From: Streptomyces xanthii | Lineage (GTDB): Bacteria; Actinomycetota; Actinomycetes; Streptomycetales; Streptomycetaceae | NCBI RefSeq assembly: GCF_014621695.1 | Contig: NZ_CP061281.1 | Coordinates: 5,146,001-5,210,000 of the forward strand | DNA length: 64,000 nucleotides | Reading direction: 5' to 3' | Shown: positions 8,167-16,299 of the stretch, one piece after another | How positions within the stretch are numbered: the stretch's first letter is position 1 | Layout: each line of letters begins with the position of its first letter | Made by a program: the position numbers and the translations under genes | The notes under the pieces: model-generated | The model's database searches: none | Told to the model about the DNA's origin: nothing | Seen by the model: the letters and a program-made list of their open reading frames with translations, nothing else

Positions 8167-9141
8167 TCAACGGGCGTAATGACCCCGGGCCTTCGTGTAC
8201 CCGCCCGGTGGAGCCCCCACCGCGTCGAGGCCCAGCAGCACCGCCCCCAGCACGGGCGGTTCCGTCACGACGCGGGGGTGGGCCTTCGGGGCCCGGGACG
8301 ACAGCAGCTCCCGGATCGTGGAGTCCAGCAGCGCGTGCCGCGCCGCGAGGACGGCCCCCCCGAGCAGCACCGGAACCTCCGCCTCCAGCAGGTCGAGCCG
8401 GCGCAGCGCCACCACCGACATCGCCACGATCTCCTCGGCCATCCGCTCCACGAGCCCCCGGGCCACCGCGTCACCCTCGGCGGCGACCGCGAAGAGCACG
8501 GGCGTGCACTCGTGCCGCCGCGCCACCGGGATCCGCCCCAGATGCATCGCCTCGATGAGCGCGTACATGGAGCCGAGCCCGAAGTGCGCGGGCAGCGCCC
8601 GCATCAGCGCCGTCGGCTCGCCGCGCCCGTCCTCGGCCCGCGCCGCGAACCACAGCGCCTCCTCGGCGAGGCCGCCCCCGCCGCCCCAGTCCCCGGAGAT
8701 CTTGCCGATGGCGGGGAAGCGGGCGGTGCGCCCGTCGGGCAGCATGCCGACACAGTTGACGCCGGCCCCGCAGACGACGGCGACGCCGCGCGGCTCCGCG
8801 TCCTCCAGGAGCCCGGCCCGCAGCACCGCGAACGTGTCGTTGTGGACCTCGACCCGGTCCGCCGCCGACCAGCCGCGCCGCCGTACCTCCGCCGCCAACT
8901 CCCGTTCCTCGACGGGCAGGTCCGCGTTGGCCAGGCACGCCGAGACGTGCTCGACCGTGTCGACGCCGGCCTGTGCGAAGGCCCGTCCGACGACGTCCGC
9001 CAGCACGTCGACGGCCTCGCGGACGCCGACCCGGGGCGGCTGGAACCCGCCGCCGCGGGCCGCGGCGACGACGGTGCCGTCGGCCGCGACCACCGCGACG
9101 TCGGTCTTGCTGTTGCCCGCGTCGATGGCAAGGACGCTCAT
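8167..9141 (-). CDS. csnK: BadF/BadG-type sugar kinase of the chitosan-oligosaccharide operon
   Basis: A 324-residue ATPase of the BadF/BadG/BcrA/BcrD (N-acetylglucosamine kinase-like) family. It probably phosphorylates imported glucosamine or its oligomers so that the GH4 enzyme encoded upstream can cleave them. The actin-fold phosphate motif DAGNSKTDVAVV is at residues 6-17. A second phosphate loop (VAVVCGAGVNCVG) and the Gly-rich GDWGGGGGLAEEAL segment lie in the middle. Length is normal for the family. The ATG at 9141 overlaps the csnH stop by four bases (ATGA), so the two are translationally coupled. It is the last gene of csnR-E-F-G-H-K and matches the order I remember from S. coelicolor and S. 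lividans. The exact substrate is inferred from the operon. Confidence 0.87.
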   Translation of the reverse strand: MSVLAIDAGNSKTDVAVVAADGTVVAAARGGGFQPPRVGVREAVDVLADVVGRAFAQAGVDTVEHVSACLANADLPVEERELAAEVRRRGWSAADRVEVHNDTFAVLRAGLLEDAEPRGVAVVCGAGVNCVGMLPDGRTARFPAIGKISGDWGGGGGLAEEALWFAARAEDGRGEPTALMRALPAHFGLGSMYALIEAMHLGRIPVARRHECTPVLFAVAAEGDAVARGLVERMAEEIVAMSVVALRRLDLLEAEVPVLLGGAVLAARHALLDSTIRELLSSRAPKAHPRVVTEPPVLGAVLLGLDAVGAPPGGYTKARGHYAR

Positions 9142-10403
9142 GCCCACGCGAGGTGCTCCCGGTTGTGCGCGATCAGCTGGTCGGTGAGCCGGTCGGCGTA
9201 CTCGATCTGGCCGATCAGCGGGTGGGCGAGCAGCGCCCTGAAGACCCGGTCCCGGCCGCCGCGCAGGGCCGCCTCCAGGGCCAGGTCCTCGTACGCGGTG
9301 ACGTTGGCGATCAGCCCCGCGTACAGCGGGTCGAGCGCCGGGACGGGCAGCGGCCGGGCGCCCTTGGAGCCGACGGCGGCCTGCACCTCGACGACGGCGT
9401 CGTCGGGCAGGAACGGCAGGGTGCCGTTGTTGTACGTGTTCACAACCTGGTGCGGGGAGCCGCCCCCGCCGAGCAGCGACGCGGCGAGGTCGACCGCGGC
9501 CTCGCTGTAGAACGCGCCGCCGCGCTTGGCGAGCAGCGCCGGCTTCTCGTCCAGCGTCGGGTCCCCGTACATCTGGAGCAGTTCGCGCTCCATCTCGGCG
9601 ACCTGCGCCGCGCGGGACGGCTTGGTGCGCAGCTCGGAGACCACGGCGTCGTGCTGGTAGTAGTAGCGCAGGTAGTACGAGGGGACGACGCCGAGCCGGT
9701 CGACGAGGGTGCGCGGCATGTGCAGGTCCTCGGCGATCGCGTCGCCGTGCTCGGCGATGAGCCGCGGCAGCACGTTCTCGCCGTCCGGGCCGCCGAGCCG
9801 CACGCCGAGCTCCCACGTGAGGTGGTTGAGGCCCACGTGGTCCAGGTGCACCTCGCCCGGCGTCACGTCGAGGAGCTTCGCGAACTTGCGCTGGAAGCCG
9901 ATGGCCACGTTGCACAGGCCGACGGCCTTGTGCCCGGCCTGGAGCAGCGCCCGGGTGACGATGCCGACCGGGTTGGTGAAGTCGATGATCCAGGCGTCCG
10001 GGTTGGCGCGCCGGACGCGTTCGGCGATGTCCAGGACGACCGGCACCGTGCGCAGCGCCTTGGCGAGGCCGCCCGCGCCGGTCGTCTCCTGGCCGACGCA
10101 GCCGCAGTCCAGCGGCCAGGTCTCGTCCTGGTTGCGCGCGGCCTGACCGCCGACGCGCAGTTGCAGCAGCACCGCGTCCGCGCCGGCGACGCCCGCGTCC
10201 ACGTCGGACGTGGTGCGCACGACGCCGGGGTGGCCCTGCTTGGCGAAGATGCGCCGCGCGAGGCCGCCGACCAGTTCCAGGCGGTCGGCCGCCGGGTCGA
10301 CGAGGACGAGCTCCTCGATGGGCAGCGTGTCCCTCAGCCGCGCGAATCCGTCGATGAGTTCGGGGGTGTAGGTCGACCCTCCGCCGACCACAGCGAGCTT
10401 CAT
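9138..10403 (-). CDS. csnH: family 4 (NAD+/Mn2+-dependent) glycoside hydrolase
   Basis: A 421-residue GH4 enzyme, generically a 6-phospho-beta-glucosidase, which cleaves by an NAD-dependent oxidation-elimination route in the cytoplasm. The N-terminal Rossmann motif VVGGGSTYTPELI is at 5-17. The family segment RNQDETWPLDCG lies at about 90-101. The metal-binding Cys164 (GLCNVAIGF) and His194 (LNHLTW) are present. It lies between the permease genes and the kinase. The stop overlaps the csnK start by four bases and the ATG is eight bases past the csnG stop. In this operon it likely hydrolyses phosphorylated chitosan oligomers made by CsnK (inference). Its ribosome site is weak (GAGAA), which fits translation by coupling. 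Confidence 0.9.
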   Translation of the reverse strand: MKLAVVGGGSTYTPELIDGFARLRDTLPIEELVLVDPAADRLELVGGLARRIFAKQGHPGVVRTTSDVDAGVAGADAVLLQLRVGGQAARNQDETWPLDCGCVGQETTGAGGLAKALRTVPVVLDIAERVRRANPDAWIIDFTNPVGIVTRALLQAGHKAVGLCNVAIGFQRKFAKLLDVTPGEVHLDHVGLNHLTWELGVRLGGPDGENVLPRLIAEHGDAIAEDLHMPRTLVDRLGVVPSYYLRYYYQHDAVVSELRTKPSRAAQVAEMERELLQMYGDPTLDEKPALLAKRGGAFYSEAAVDLAASLLGGGGSPHQVVNTYNNGTLPFLPDDAVVEVQAAVGSKGARPLPVPALDPLYAGLIANVTAYEDLALEAALRGGRDRVFRALLAHPLIGQIEYADRLTDQLIAHNREHLAWA

Positions 10404-10411
10404 ATCGGTTC

Positions 10412-11329
10412 TCAGCCCTTTACTCCGGTGAGGGTGACGCCTTCGACGAAGGCCTTCTGTGCGAAGAAGAAGACGAGGCAGACCGGCGCCATCACGAGCA
10501 GCGTCGCGGCCATCGTCAGGTTCCAATTGACCATGTGGGCGGACTTGAACGACTCCAGGCCGTAGCTGAGCGTCCACGAGGCGGGGTTCTGGGCCGCGTA
10601 GATCTGCGGCCCGAAGTAGTCGTTCCAGCAGTAGAAGAACTGGAAGAGGGCGATCGCCGCGATGCCCGGCTTCGCCATCGGCACCACGATCCGCAGCAGC
10701 GTGCGCAGTTCGCCGCAGCCGTCGACCTTCGCCGACTCGATGTACTCCTTCGGGATCGTCAGCAGGAACTGACGGAGCAGGAAGATCGAGTACGCGTCGC
10801 CGAACGCCATCGGGATGATCAGCGGCCACAGTGTCCCGGAGAGGTGGAACTGCTGCGCCCACACCAGGTACATCGGGATCACGACGACCTGCGGCGGCAG
10901 CATCATCGTCGAGATGACGAGGATCATCGCCGTGCGGCGGCCGCGGAAGCGGAACTTGGCGAGCGCGTAGGCGGCCGGGATCGCCGAGCAGACCGTGAAG
11001 AGGGTGCCGAGGCCCGCGTAGAGCAGCGAGTTCTTCCACCAGTCGAGGAAGCCCTCCGTCCGGAAGACGGTCCGGTAGTTCTCCCAGTGCCAGGAGTCCG
11101 GCCACAGGTCGCCGCTCATGGCCTGGTCGTCGCTCATCACCGAGGTGAGGAACACGAAGACGAACGGCAGGACGAAGAGGAGGGCGACGGCGATCGCGAT
11201 GCTGTGCACGGCGATCCAGTGCAGGACGCGCTTGCGCCGGGCGCGGGAGGCGGCCGGGCCCCGGGCGGGGGCGGTGCGGGGTGTCGTGCGGGGGGCGGTG
11301 AGCGCCGGATTCGTGTGGGTCGTGGTCAT
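10412..11329 (-). CDS. csnG: carbohydrate ABC transporter inner-membrane permease (MalG type)
   Basis: A 305-residue permease of the MalG class. After a Thr/Ala/Arg-rich N terminus of about 35 residues comes the first helix (IAIAVALLFVLPFVFVFL), and six membrane segments in total can be counted. The cytoplasmic EAA loop that contacts the ATPase reads ESAKVDGCGELRTLLRIVVP, with the conserved Gly. The C terminus ends in EGVTLTGVKG, as in many MalG relatives. The ATG at 11329 lies five bases past the csnF stop with a GAGGA ribosome site. It pairs with CsnF to form the channel. No ATP-binding subunit is encoded in the operon, so a shared ATPase such as MsiK encoded elsewhere is probably used (known for Streptomyces sugar importers). 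Confidence 0.92.
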   Translation of the reverse strand: MTTTHTNPALTAPRTTPRTAPARGPAASRARRKRVLHWIAVHSIAIAVALLFVLPFVFVFLTSVMSDDQAMSGDLWPDSWHWENYRTVFRTEGFLDWWKNSLLYAGLGTLFTVCSAIPAAYALAKFRFRGRRTAMILVISTMMLPPQVVVIPMYLVWAQQFHLSGTLWPLIIPMAFGDAYSIFLLRQFLLTIPKEYIESAKVDGCGELRTLLRIVVPMAKPGIAAIALFQFFYCWNDYFGPQIYAAQNPASWTLSYGLESFKSAHMVNWNLTMAATLLVMAPVCLVFFFAQKAFVEGVTLTGVKG

Positions 11330-11334
11330 CGGGA

Positions 11335-12270
11335 TCAGTCCTCCGCCGCGAGCAGGCCGGAGCGCTTGCGCATCAGCAGCATGGTGACGGCCATGGCGAT
11401 GGCGAACAGGACGAGCGAGAGGACGCACGCCGCCCCGGTGTTGAAGTTCTGGAAGCCCATCGAGTAGACGAGCTGGGGGACCGTGAGGGTCGAGTGGTCG
11501 GGGTAGCCGGGCTGGATGACCGAGCCGGGGCCGATGGAGACGCCCGAGGCGAGTTTTCCGGCGACCAGCGCCTGCGTGTAGTACTGCATGGTCTGCACGA
11601 CCCCGGTGACCACGGCGAACATCACGATCGGGGTGATCGACGGCCAGGTCACGTACCGGAACTTGGCCCAGGCGCCGGCCCCGTCGAGTTCGGCCGCCTC
11701 GTACTGCTCGGTCGGCACGTCGAGCAGCGCCGCCATGAAGATGACCATGAGGTCGCCGATGCCCCACAGGGACAGCAGGACGAGGGACTGCTTGGCCCAG
11801 GTGGGGTCGTTGAACCAGTTAGGGCCGTCGATGCCGACCTTGGAGAGGATCTCGTTGACCGGGCCCGTGCCCGGGTTCAGAAGGAACACGAAGGCGACCG
11901 TGGCCGCGACCGGCGGGGCCAGGTACGGCAGGTAGAACGCGGTGCGGAAGAGGCCGACCCCGCTCTTGATCTTCGTGACGAGCAGTCCGAGCGAGAGCCC
12001 GAAGACCACCCGCAGCGCCACCATGACCACGACCAGCCACAGCGTGTTCCACAGCGCCGGGCCGAACAGCGGCATGTCCTGGAACACGTACTTCCAGTTC
12101 CGCAGCCCGACGAACGCGGGCTCCTTGATCTGGTTGTAGTGCATGAACGAGAAGTAGACGGTGGCGAGCAGCGGGTACGCGAAGAAGACGCTGAACCCGA
12201 TCAGCCAGGGGGACAGGAAGCCCAGCGTGCGCAGTCTGCGGCGCGCGGGCCGGGAGAGGGTGAGTGCCAT
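11335..12270 (-). CDS. csnF: carbohydrate ABC transporter inner-membrane permease (MalF type)
   Basis: A 311-residue permease of the MalF class. The start MALTLSRPARRRLRTL has a basic cytoplasmic tail, and the first helix follows (FLSPWLIGFSVFFAYPLLA). The EAA loop EAAELDGAGAWAKFRYVTWP is intact. About six membrane segments are visible and the length is typical. The ATG at 12270 is nine bases past the csnE stop. It is the hetero-partner of CsnG and receives oligosaccharide from the CsnE lipoprotein. All spacing in the operon is under ten bases, so the transporter genes form one transcript. Confidence 0.92.
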   Translation of the reverse strand: MALTLSRPARRRLRTLGFLSPWLIGFSVFFAYPLLATVYFSFMHYNQIKEPAFVGLRNWKYVFQDMPLFGPALWNTLWLVVVMVALRVVFGLSLGLLVTKIKSGVGLFRTAFYLPYLAPPVAATVAFVFLLNPGTGPVNEILSKVGIDGPNWFNDPTWAKQSLVLLSLWGIGDLMVIFMAALLDVPTEQYEAAELDGAGAWAKFRYVTWPSITPIVMFAVVTGVVQTMQYYTQALVAGKLASGVSIGPGSVIQPGYPDHSTLTVPQLVYSMGFQNFNTGAACVLSLVLFAIAMAVTMLLMRKRSGLLAAED

Positions 12271-12279
12271 GCGCGCTCC

Positions 12280-13635
12280 TCAGTTCTGCGACTGCAGGGT
12301 GTCGGCGTCGATGAGCTGGTCGAGGCGTTTCAGCCCGGCCCTGAGATCGGGCACCTCGCCCGCCTCCTCGGTGTACGAGAAGTCCTGGAGCTGGACGATG
12401 TACATGCCGCCGTTCGTCGACTGGGGCATCACCTGGCTGTACTTGTTCTTCGCGATGTCGAGGAACGCGCGGAAGCTCGGATCGACGTCCAGCTTCGGCG
12501 ACCTGAGGGCCGCGAACGTGGACGGCACGTTGTGGATGGCGTTCGCGAAGTCGACGACCTGTTCGGTGTCGGCGGTCAGGAAGCGGACCAGTTCCCAGGC
12601 CGCGTTCTGGTGCCGGCTGCTGTGCGCGATGCCGACGACGGTGCCGGTCAGATAGCCGCGCCCGTACGTCTCGGCCTGGTCGTCCGGCACCGGCAGCGGC
12701 GCCACGCCCCAGTCGAACTTCGCCTTGGCGTCGTCGAGCATCAGGCCCCGCCACTCACCGTCGAGGTGCATGGCGAGCTTGCCGGTCAGGAACGCGTTCT
12801 GGTTGGACATCTCGTCGCCGAAGGTGGTCCGGAACCGTTCGAGGGCGCTGTATCCGCCCTGCGCGTCCATGAGCTTCCTGGTCGTCCTCAGGAAGTCGTA
12901 CGACGCCGGATCCTTCGCGAGCCGGGATTTCCCGTCCTGGTCGAAGTAGGTGGGACCCCACTGGGCGAAGAGACGGTCCGGGCTGTTCTGGTAGAGCCGG
13001 AAGTTCGGCATGAACCCGACCCGCTCGTAGCTGTGTCCCGACTTCTTCGTGAGCTTCTTCGCGTCGGCGACGAACTCGGACATGGTCCTCGGCGGCCGGG
13101 CGATGCCGGCCTCCTTGAAGGCGTCCTTGTTGTAGTACATGCCGAAGGCGTCGGCGAGCAGCGGCAGCGCGCACTGATCGCCTTCGTAACTCGTGTAGTC
13201 GAGCAGCGACTTGGGGAAGGTCTTCGCCTTGTCGAGCCCGGTCTTCTTCATGAACGGGTCGAGGTTCACCCACATCCCGGAGTCGCAGTACTGGCCGACG
13301 TTGTTCGTGGTGAACGAGGACACGACGTCAGGGGCCTCGGCGCCGCCGGCGCGCAGCGCCTGGTTCGTGGTGGCGTCGGTGACGTTGCCCGTGGACTCGA
13401 CGTGGATGTTCGGGTGCAGCTTCTCGAAGCGGGCGATCGAGTCGTCGATCGCCTTGACCTCGCCGGGCGCCGACCAGCCGTGCCAGAACTTCAGCGTGAC
13501 GGGCTTCGTCGGGTCGTCGTCGGCGCTGCCGGTGCTCGGGTTGGCGCAGCCGGCGAGCAGCAGCCCGGCCGCGGCGAGCGCGACCGGGGCGAGCGCGGCG
13601 GGGGCGCGCAGGGGTATGCGCCATCGCGTCGGCAT
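12280..13635 (-). CDS. csnE: chitosan-oligosaccharide-binding lipoprotein of the ABC importer
   Basis: A 451-residue extracellular solute-binding protein (family 1). The signal peptide ends in a lipobox, LLLAGC, with the lipidated Cys at residue 30, so it is tethered to the outer face of the membrane. The start of the mature domain (VTLKFWHGWSAPGEVKAID) and the aromatic-rich middle (YPVP-type loops, WELVRFLTAD) are typical of sugar-binding proteins. The ATG at 13635 follows AAAGGAC. It is separated from csnR by 68 bases of unusual base composition (13,661-13,703). The substrate is inferred from operon identity. A general oligosaccharide role cannot be excluded. Confidence 0.9.
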   Translation of the reverse strand: MPTRWRIPLRAPAALAPVALAAAGLLLAGCANPSTGSADDDPTKPVTLKFWHGWSAPGEVKAIDDSIARFEKLHPNIHVESTGNVTDATTNQALRAGGAEAPDVVSSFTTNNVGQYCDSGMWVNLDPFMKKTGLDKAKTFPKSLLDYTSYEGDQCALPLLADAFGMYYNKDAFKEAGIARPPRTMSEFVADAKKLTKKSGHSYERVGFMPNFRLYQNSPDRLFAQWGPTYFDQDGKSRLAKDPASYDFLRTTRKLMDAQGGYSALERFRTTFGDEMSNQNAFLTGKLAMHLDGEWRGLMLDDAKAKFDWGVAPLPVPDDQAETYGRGYLTGTVVGIAHSSRHQNAAWELVRFLTADTEQVVDFANAIHNVPSTFAALRSPKLDVDPSFRAFLDIAKNKYSQVMPQSTNGGMYIVQLQDFSYTEEAGEVPDLRAGLKRLDQLIDADTLQSQN

Positions 13636-13660
13636 GGCGAACGTCCTTTACGTGAGCGGA

Positions 13661-13703
13661 GGTCGGGGAGGAAGGAGGGGTGAGGTGGGGTGAGGTGCGG
13701 GGA
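13661..13703 (-). promoter_or_regulatory. C-rich, G-poor transcript tract between csnR and csnE (possible rut site; G4 on the template strand)
   Basis: On the plus strand this spacer holds four GGGG runs (13665-13668, 13677-13680, 13687-13690, 13699-13702) separated by 6-8 bases, almost without C. The csn transcript, made from the other strand, is therefore C-rich and nearly free of G here. That fits a Rho-utilisation site, and the template strand could form a G-quadruplex. Either would let regulator and transporter genes be expressed at different levels. This is inferred from composition only. Confidence 0.4.
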
Positions 13704-14870
13704 TCAGGCGGTGCTGGTGTCGAAGACGGTGGCGCGGGCCTGGGTGAGGGCGGAGCGCAGCGCGCCCGTGAGGATGGGGTCGTCGTCCAGCTCGCTGACG
13801 CGGAGCAGCGGGCGGGGGAGGGCGAGCCCGGTGAGCTCCTCCTCGACGCGGGCGCGCAGGGCGTCGCCGCCGGCCTGGGCGACCTGCCCGGACAGCACGA
13901 CGAGTTCGGGGTCGACGACGGCGACGATCGCGGCGAGGCCGGTGGCCAGCCGCCGGGCGACCTCGTCGAGGACGCCCTCGACGGCGAACGCGGCGCTCAA
14001 GTCGTCGATCCCGCCCGCCAGTTGCCGCACGGCGGGGGAGGCGACGAGGCTCTGGAAGCCGCCGCCCGCGTCCTCGCGCGCGTAGGCGCCGGTGCCGCCG
14101 CGGGCGAGCGGGGCGCCGGGCAGCGGCATGTAGCCGATCTCGCCGGCGCCGCCGGTCGCCCCGCGCAGGAGGGTGCCGCCGAGCACGATGGCGGCGCCGA
14201 CGCCCTCGTCGACGTAGGCGAGCACGAAGTCGTCGTGGTCCTGGGCGGCGCCCTCGTACTGCTCGGCGACGGCGGCGAGGTTCACGTCGTTCTCGATGGA
14301 GACGGGCGTGCCGAGGACCTCGGCGAGTTCGGCGTGCAGGGTGCGGGAGTGCCAGCCGGGCAGGTGCGGGGCGTAGCGGAGTTCGCCGGTGCGGGGGTCG
14401 ATGGCGCCCGGGGTGCCGATGACGGTCGCGGTGAGGTCGTCGTGCCCGAGCCCGGCCTGCCCGAGCGCCCCGTCGACGGCCTCGGCGACGAGACGGGCGG
14501 TGCGGTGCGGGACGTCGTCGGCGAGCGCGTGCGCCTCGACCCGGCAGCGGCCGCGCTCGGTGCCGGTGATGTCGGCGACGACGGCGGTGAGGCCGGTGGG
14601 GTCGGCGGACAGCGCGGCGACGTGCGCGGCGGCGGGTTCGATCTCGTACAGCGTCGCGTTGGGTCCGGGACGGCCGGTCTGGCTGCCGGTGGTCCGCACG
14701 AGCCCGGCGGCTTCGAGCCGGCCGAGGATCTGCGAGGTCGTCGGCTTGGACAGGCCCGTCAGCTCGCCGATGCGGGTGCGGGTGAGGGGGCCGTGGGCGA
14801 TGAGCAGGTCGAGCGCGGCGCGGTCGTTCATGACGCGCAGCACGCTCGGCGTCCCGGGGGTCCCGGCCAT
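13704..14870 (-). CDS. csnR: ROK-family transcriptional repressor of the chitosan operon
   Basis: A 388-residue ROK regulator. A winged-helix domain sits at the N terminus (LTRTRIGELTGLSKPTTSQI, about residues 31-50). A sugar-kinase-like ROK domain follows (IGTPGAIDPRTGELRYAPHL; ENDVNLAAVAEQ). The zinc-binding CxCGxxGC motif usual in ROK kinases is missing; the corresponding loop reads GYMPLPGAPLARGG. The ATG at 14870 has a GAGGAGG ribosome site. Only 24 bases upstream is a perfect 15-base inverted repeat that matches the CsnR operator as I remember it, so it probably represses its own operon and is released by chitosan oligomers. The gene order csnR-E-F-G-H-K supports the name. Confidence 0.88.
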   Translation of the reverse strand: MAGTPGTPSVLRVMNDRAALDLLIAHGPLTRTRIGELTGLSKPTTSQILGRLEAAGLVRTTGSQTGRPGPNATLYEIEPAAAHVAALSADPTGLTAVVADITGTERGRCRVEAHALADDVPHRTARLVAEAVDGALGQAGLGHDDLTATVIGTPGAIDPRTGELRYAPHLPGWHSRTLHAELAEVLGTPVSIENDVNLAAVAEQYEGAAQDHDDFVLAYVDEGVGAAIVLGGTLLRGATGGAGEIGYMPLPGAPLARGGTGAYAREDAGGGFQSLVASPAVRQLAGGIDDLSAAFAVEGVLDEVARRLATGLAAIVAVVDPELVVLSGQVAQAGGDALRARVEEELTGLALPRPLLRVSELDDDPILTGALRSALTQARATVFDTSTA

Positions 14871-14893
14871 GTCCTGCCTCCTCGGCGCACTGT

Positions 14894-14908
14894 TAGGAAA
14901 GTTTCCTA
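14894..14908. promoter_or_regulatory. CsnR operator (perfect palindrome)
   Basis: TAGGAAAGTTTCCTA is a perfect inverted repeat of seven bases each side of one centre base. It lies 24 bases before the csnR start, where a bound repressor would block transcription of the whole operon. ROK repressors of Streptomyces, CsnR in particular, are known to bind AGGAAAGTTTCCT-type sites. No other perfect copy was noticed in the window. Confidence 0.82.
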
Positions 14909-15045
14909 TTGGATGCGGGCAAGGTATGGCGCGGGTGAAGGGGGCGTCAATAGGGGGCGGGCGCGGGGCAACCAACTCGTTACCCGGGCAGGAGCGGCGA
15001 AACGCGTTGCCCGGGGTTCGGAGCGCGTGCGAGCATCCAGGTCTG

Positions 15046-16299
15046 ATGGACACAACTGAGCTGACGGAAGCCCGTATTGAAGCCCGCGACGAGGCCCGCG
15101 TCGAGGACGGGGCCACCTTCCTGGTCGCTCCGGCGGACCTGCACGGCCACGACACGGTCAGGGACTTCTTCGGCACCGTGATCACTCCGGAGGAGCTCGC
15201 GTCGGACGCGCCCGACCTCGCCGGGAGGACCGTGTACCTGTGCGGCGACCTCGCCGCGATCAGCGCCTCCCGGCTGCGCGCGGCCGCCCGGGTGTTCGTC
15301 GTCCGGGAGCTGTCGCGGGGTGCCGTCGAGGACGTCTCCTGGTCCGTTGTCGACCCGGGCCGGATCCCCGTCCGCGTGCACGGCGCCGGCGTCTACTACC
15401 GGCGCTACTTCGCACCCGACGCCGGTCACTTCGGACGGATCCGCGCCGAGCACACGTTCCAGTCCCTCACGGAGTCGAACAAGGCGGGAACCGCCCACCG
15501 CAGCGGGATCTACCTGACGCCCGTCACGCGCGACGGCGACGGCGCGCTCCACTTCCGCCTGCTCCGGTGCTCCACGAACCTCTCGGGGCCGACCGAGGGC
15601 TTCGGCCCCGCCGACACCGAGATCGTCGACGCGCTGAACCGCGAGGCCGAGGACGTCTTCCGAGGCCACGCGCCGCTGAACCACGTCCTCGCGCAGACCT
15701 ACCACAACACCGCCGCCACGCCCGAGCGCAAGCAGTCCAAGGCCAGGATCTCCTCCCACGCCGACAAGACGAAGGACATGCCGGTCAACGGCATCATGGC
15801 CTTCTGCACCTTCTACGAGGGTCTCGACAAGCTGGGGCCCATGGCCGACGACCCGTACGACCACGGGGTGAAGCGCGCCAGCGGGCTGACCCGGCTCCAC
15901 TTCCGCCTCAAGGACCCGGCGGCCGAGCGCGACGAGGCGGCGCTCCCGTCCCAGTTCACGCTCACCCTCCATCCCGGCTCCGTCTTCTTCATGCCGCTGT
16001 CCACCAACCGCCTGTACACGCACGAGATCCGGCCGTCGACGCTGGACGCCGACCGGCTCCCGACGCGGCTCGGATACGTCGTGCGCTGTTCGGCCACGGA
16101 GGCCGTGCACCGGGACGGCCGGACGTACCTCAGGAAGACCGACGGCGACCTGGTCGAGCTGGAGCGGCCCACCGAGGCGGGCATGGACGAGCTGCGCCGG
16201 CGGTACGCGGCGGAGAACCGGACCACGGAGTTCATCGAGTACGGCGACGCGTTCCTCTTCAGCATGAACACGGGGGACTACCTTGCCCCCCGCCCCTGA
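15046..16299 (+). CDS. putative Fe(II)/2-oxoglutarate-dependent oxygenase, larger member of a tandem pair
   Basis: A 417-residue protein I do not recognise by name. The C-terminal half carries a convincing double-stranded beta-helix signature: His238-Ala-Asp240 (ISSHADKTKDMP), distal His326 (LYTHEIRP) and Arg347 (LGYVVRCSA) 21 residues later, the usual order for iron and 2-oxoglutarate binding. The N-terminal about 140 residues are of unknown type (FLVAPADLHGHDTVRDFFG). No signal peptide or membrane segment is seen. The ATG at 15046 lacks a strong ribosome site. It diverges from csnR with 175 bases between, and its 3' end overlaps the next gene, which has the same residue triad. A macromolecule or small-molecule hydroxylase is possible and the substrate is unknown. 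Confidence 0.75.
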   Translation: MDTTELTEARIEARDEARVEDGATFLVAPADLHGHDTVRDFFGTVITPEELASDAPDLAGRTVYLCGDLAAISASRLRAAARVFVVRELSRGAVEDVSWSVVDPGRIPVRVHGAGVYYRRYFAPDAGHFGRIRAEHTFQSLTESNKAGTAHRSGIYLTPVTRDGDGALHFRLLRCSTNLSGPTEGFGPADTEIVDALNREAEDVFRGHAPLNHVLAQTYHNTAATPERKQSKARISSHADKTKDMPVNGIMAFCTFYEGLDKLGPMADDPYDHGVKRASGLTRLHFRLKDPAAERDEAALPSQFTLTLHPGSVFFMPLSTNRLYTHEIRPSTLDADRLPTRLGYVVRCSATEAVHRDGRTYLRKTDGDLVELERPTEAGMDELRRRYAAENRTTEFIEYGDAFLFSMNTGDYLAPRP

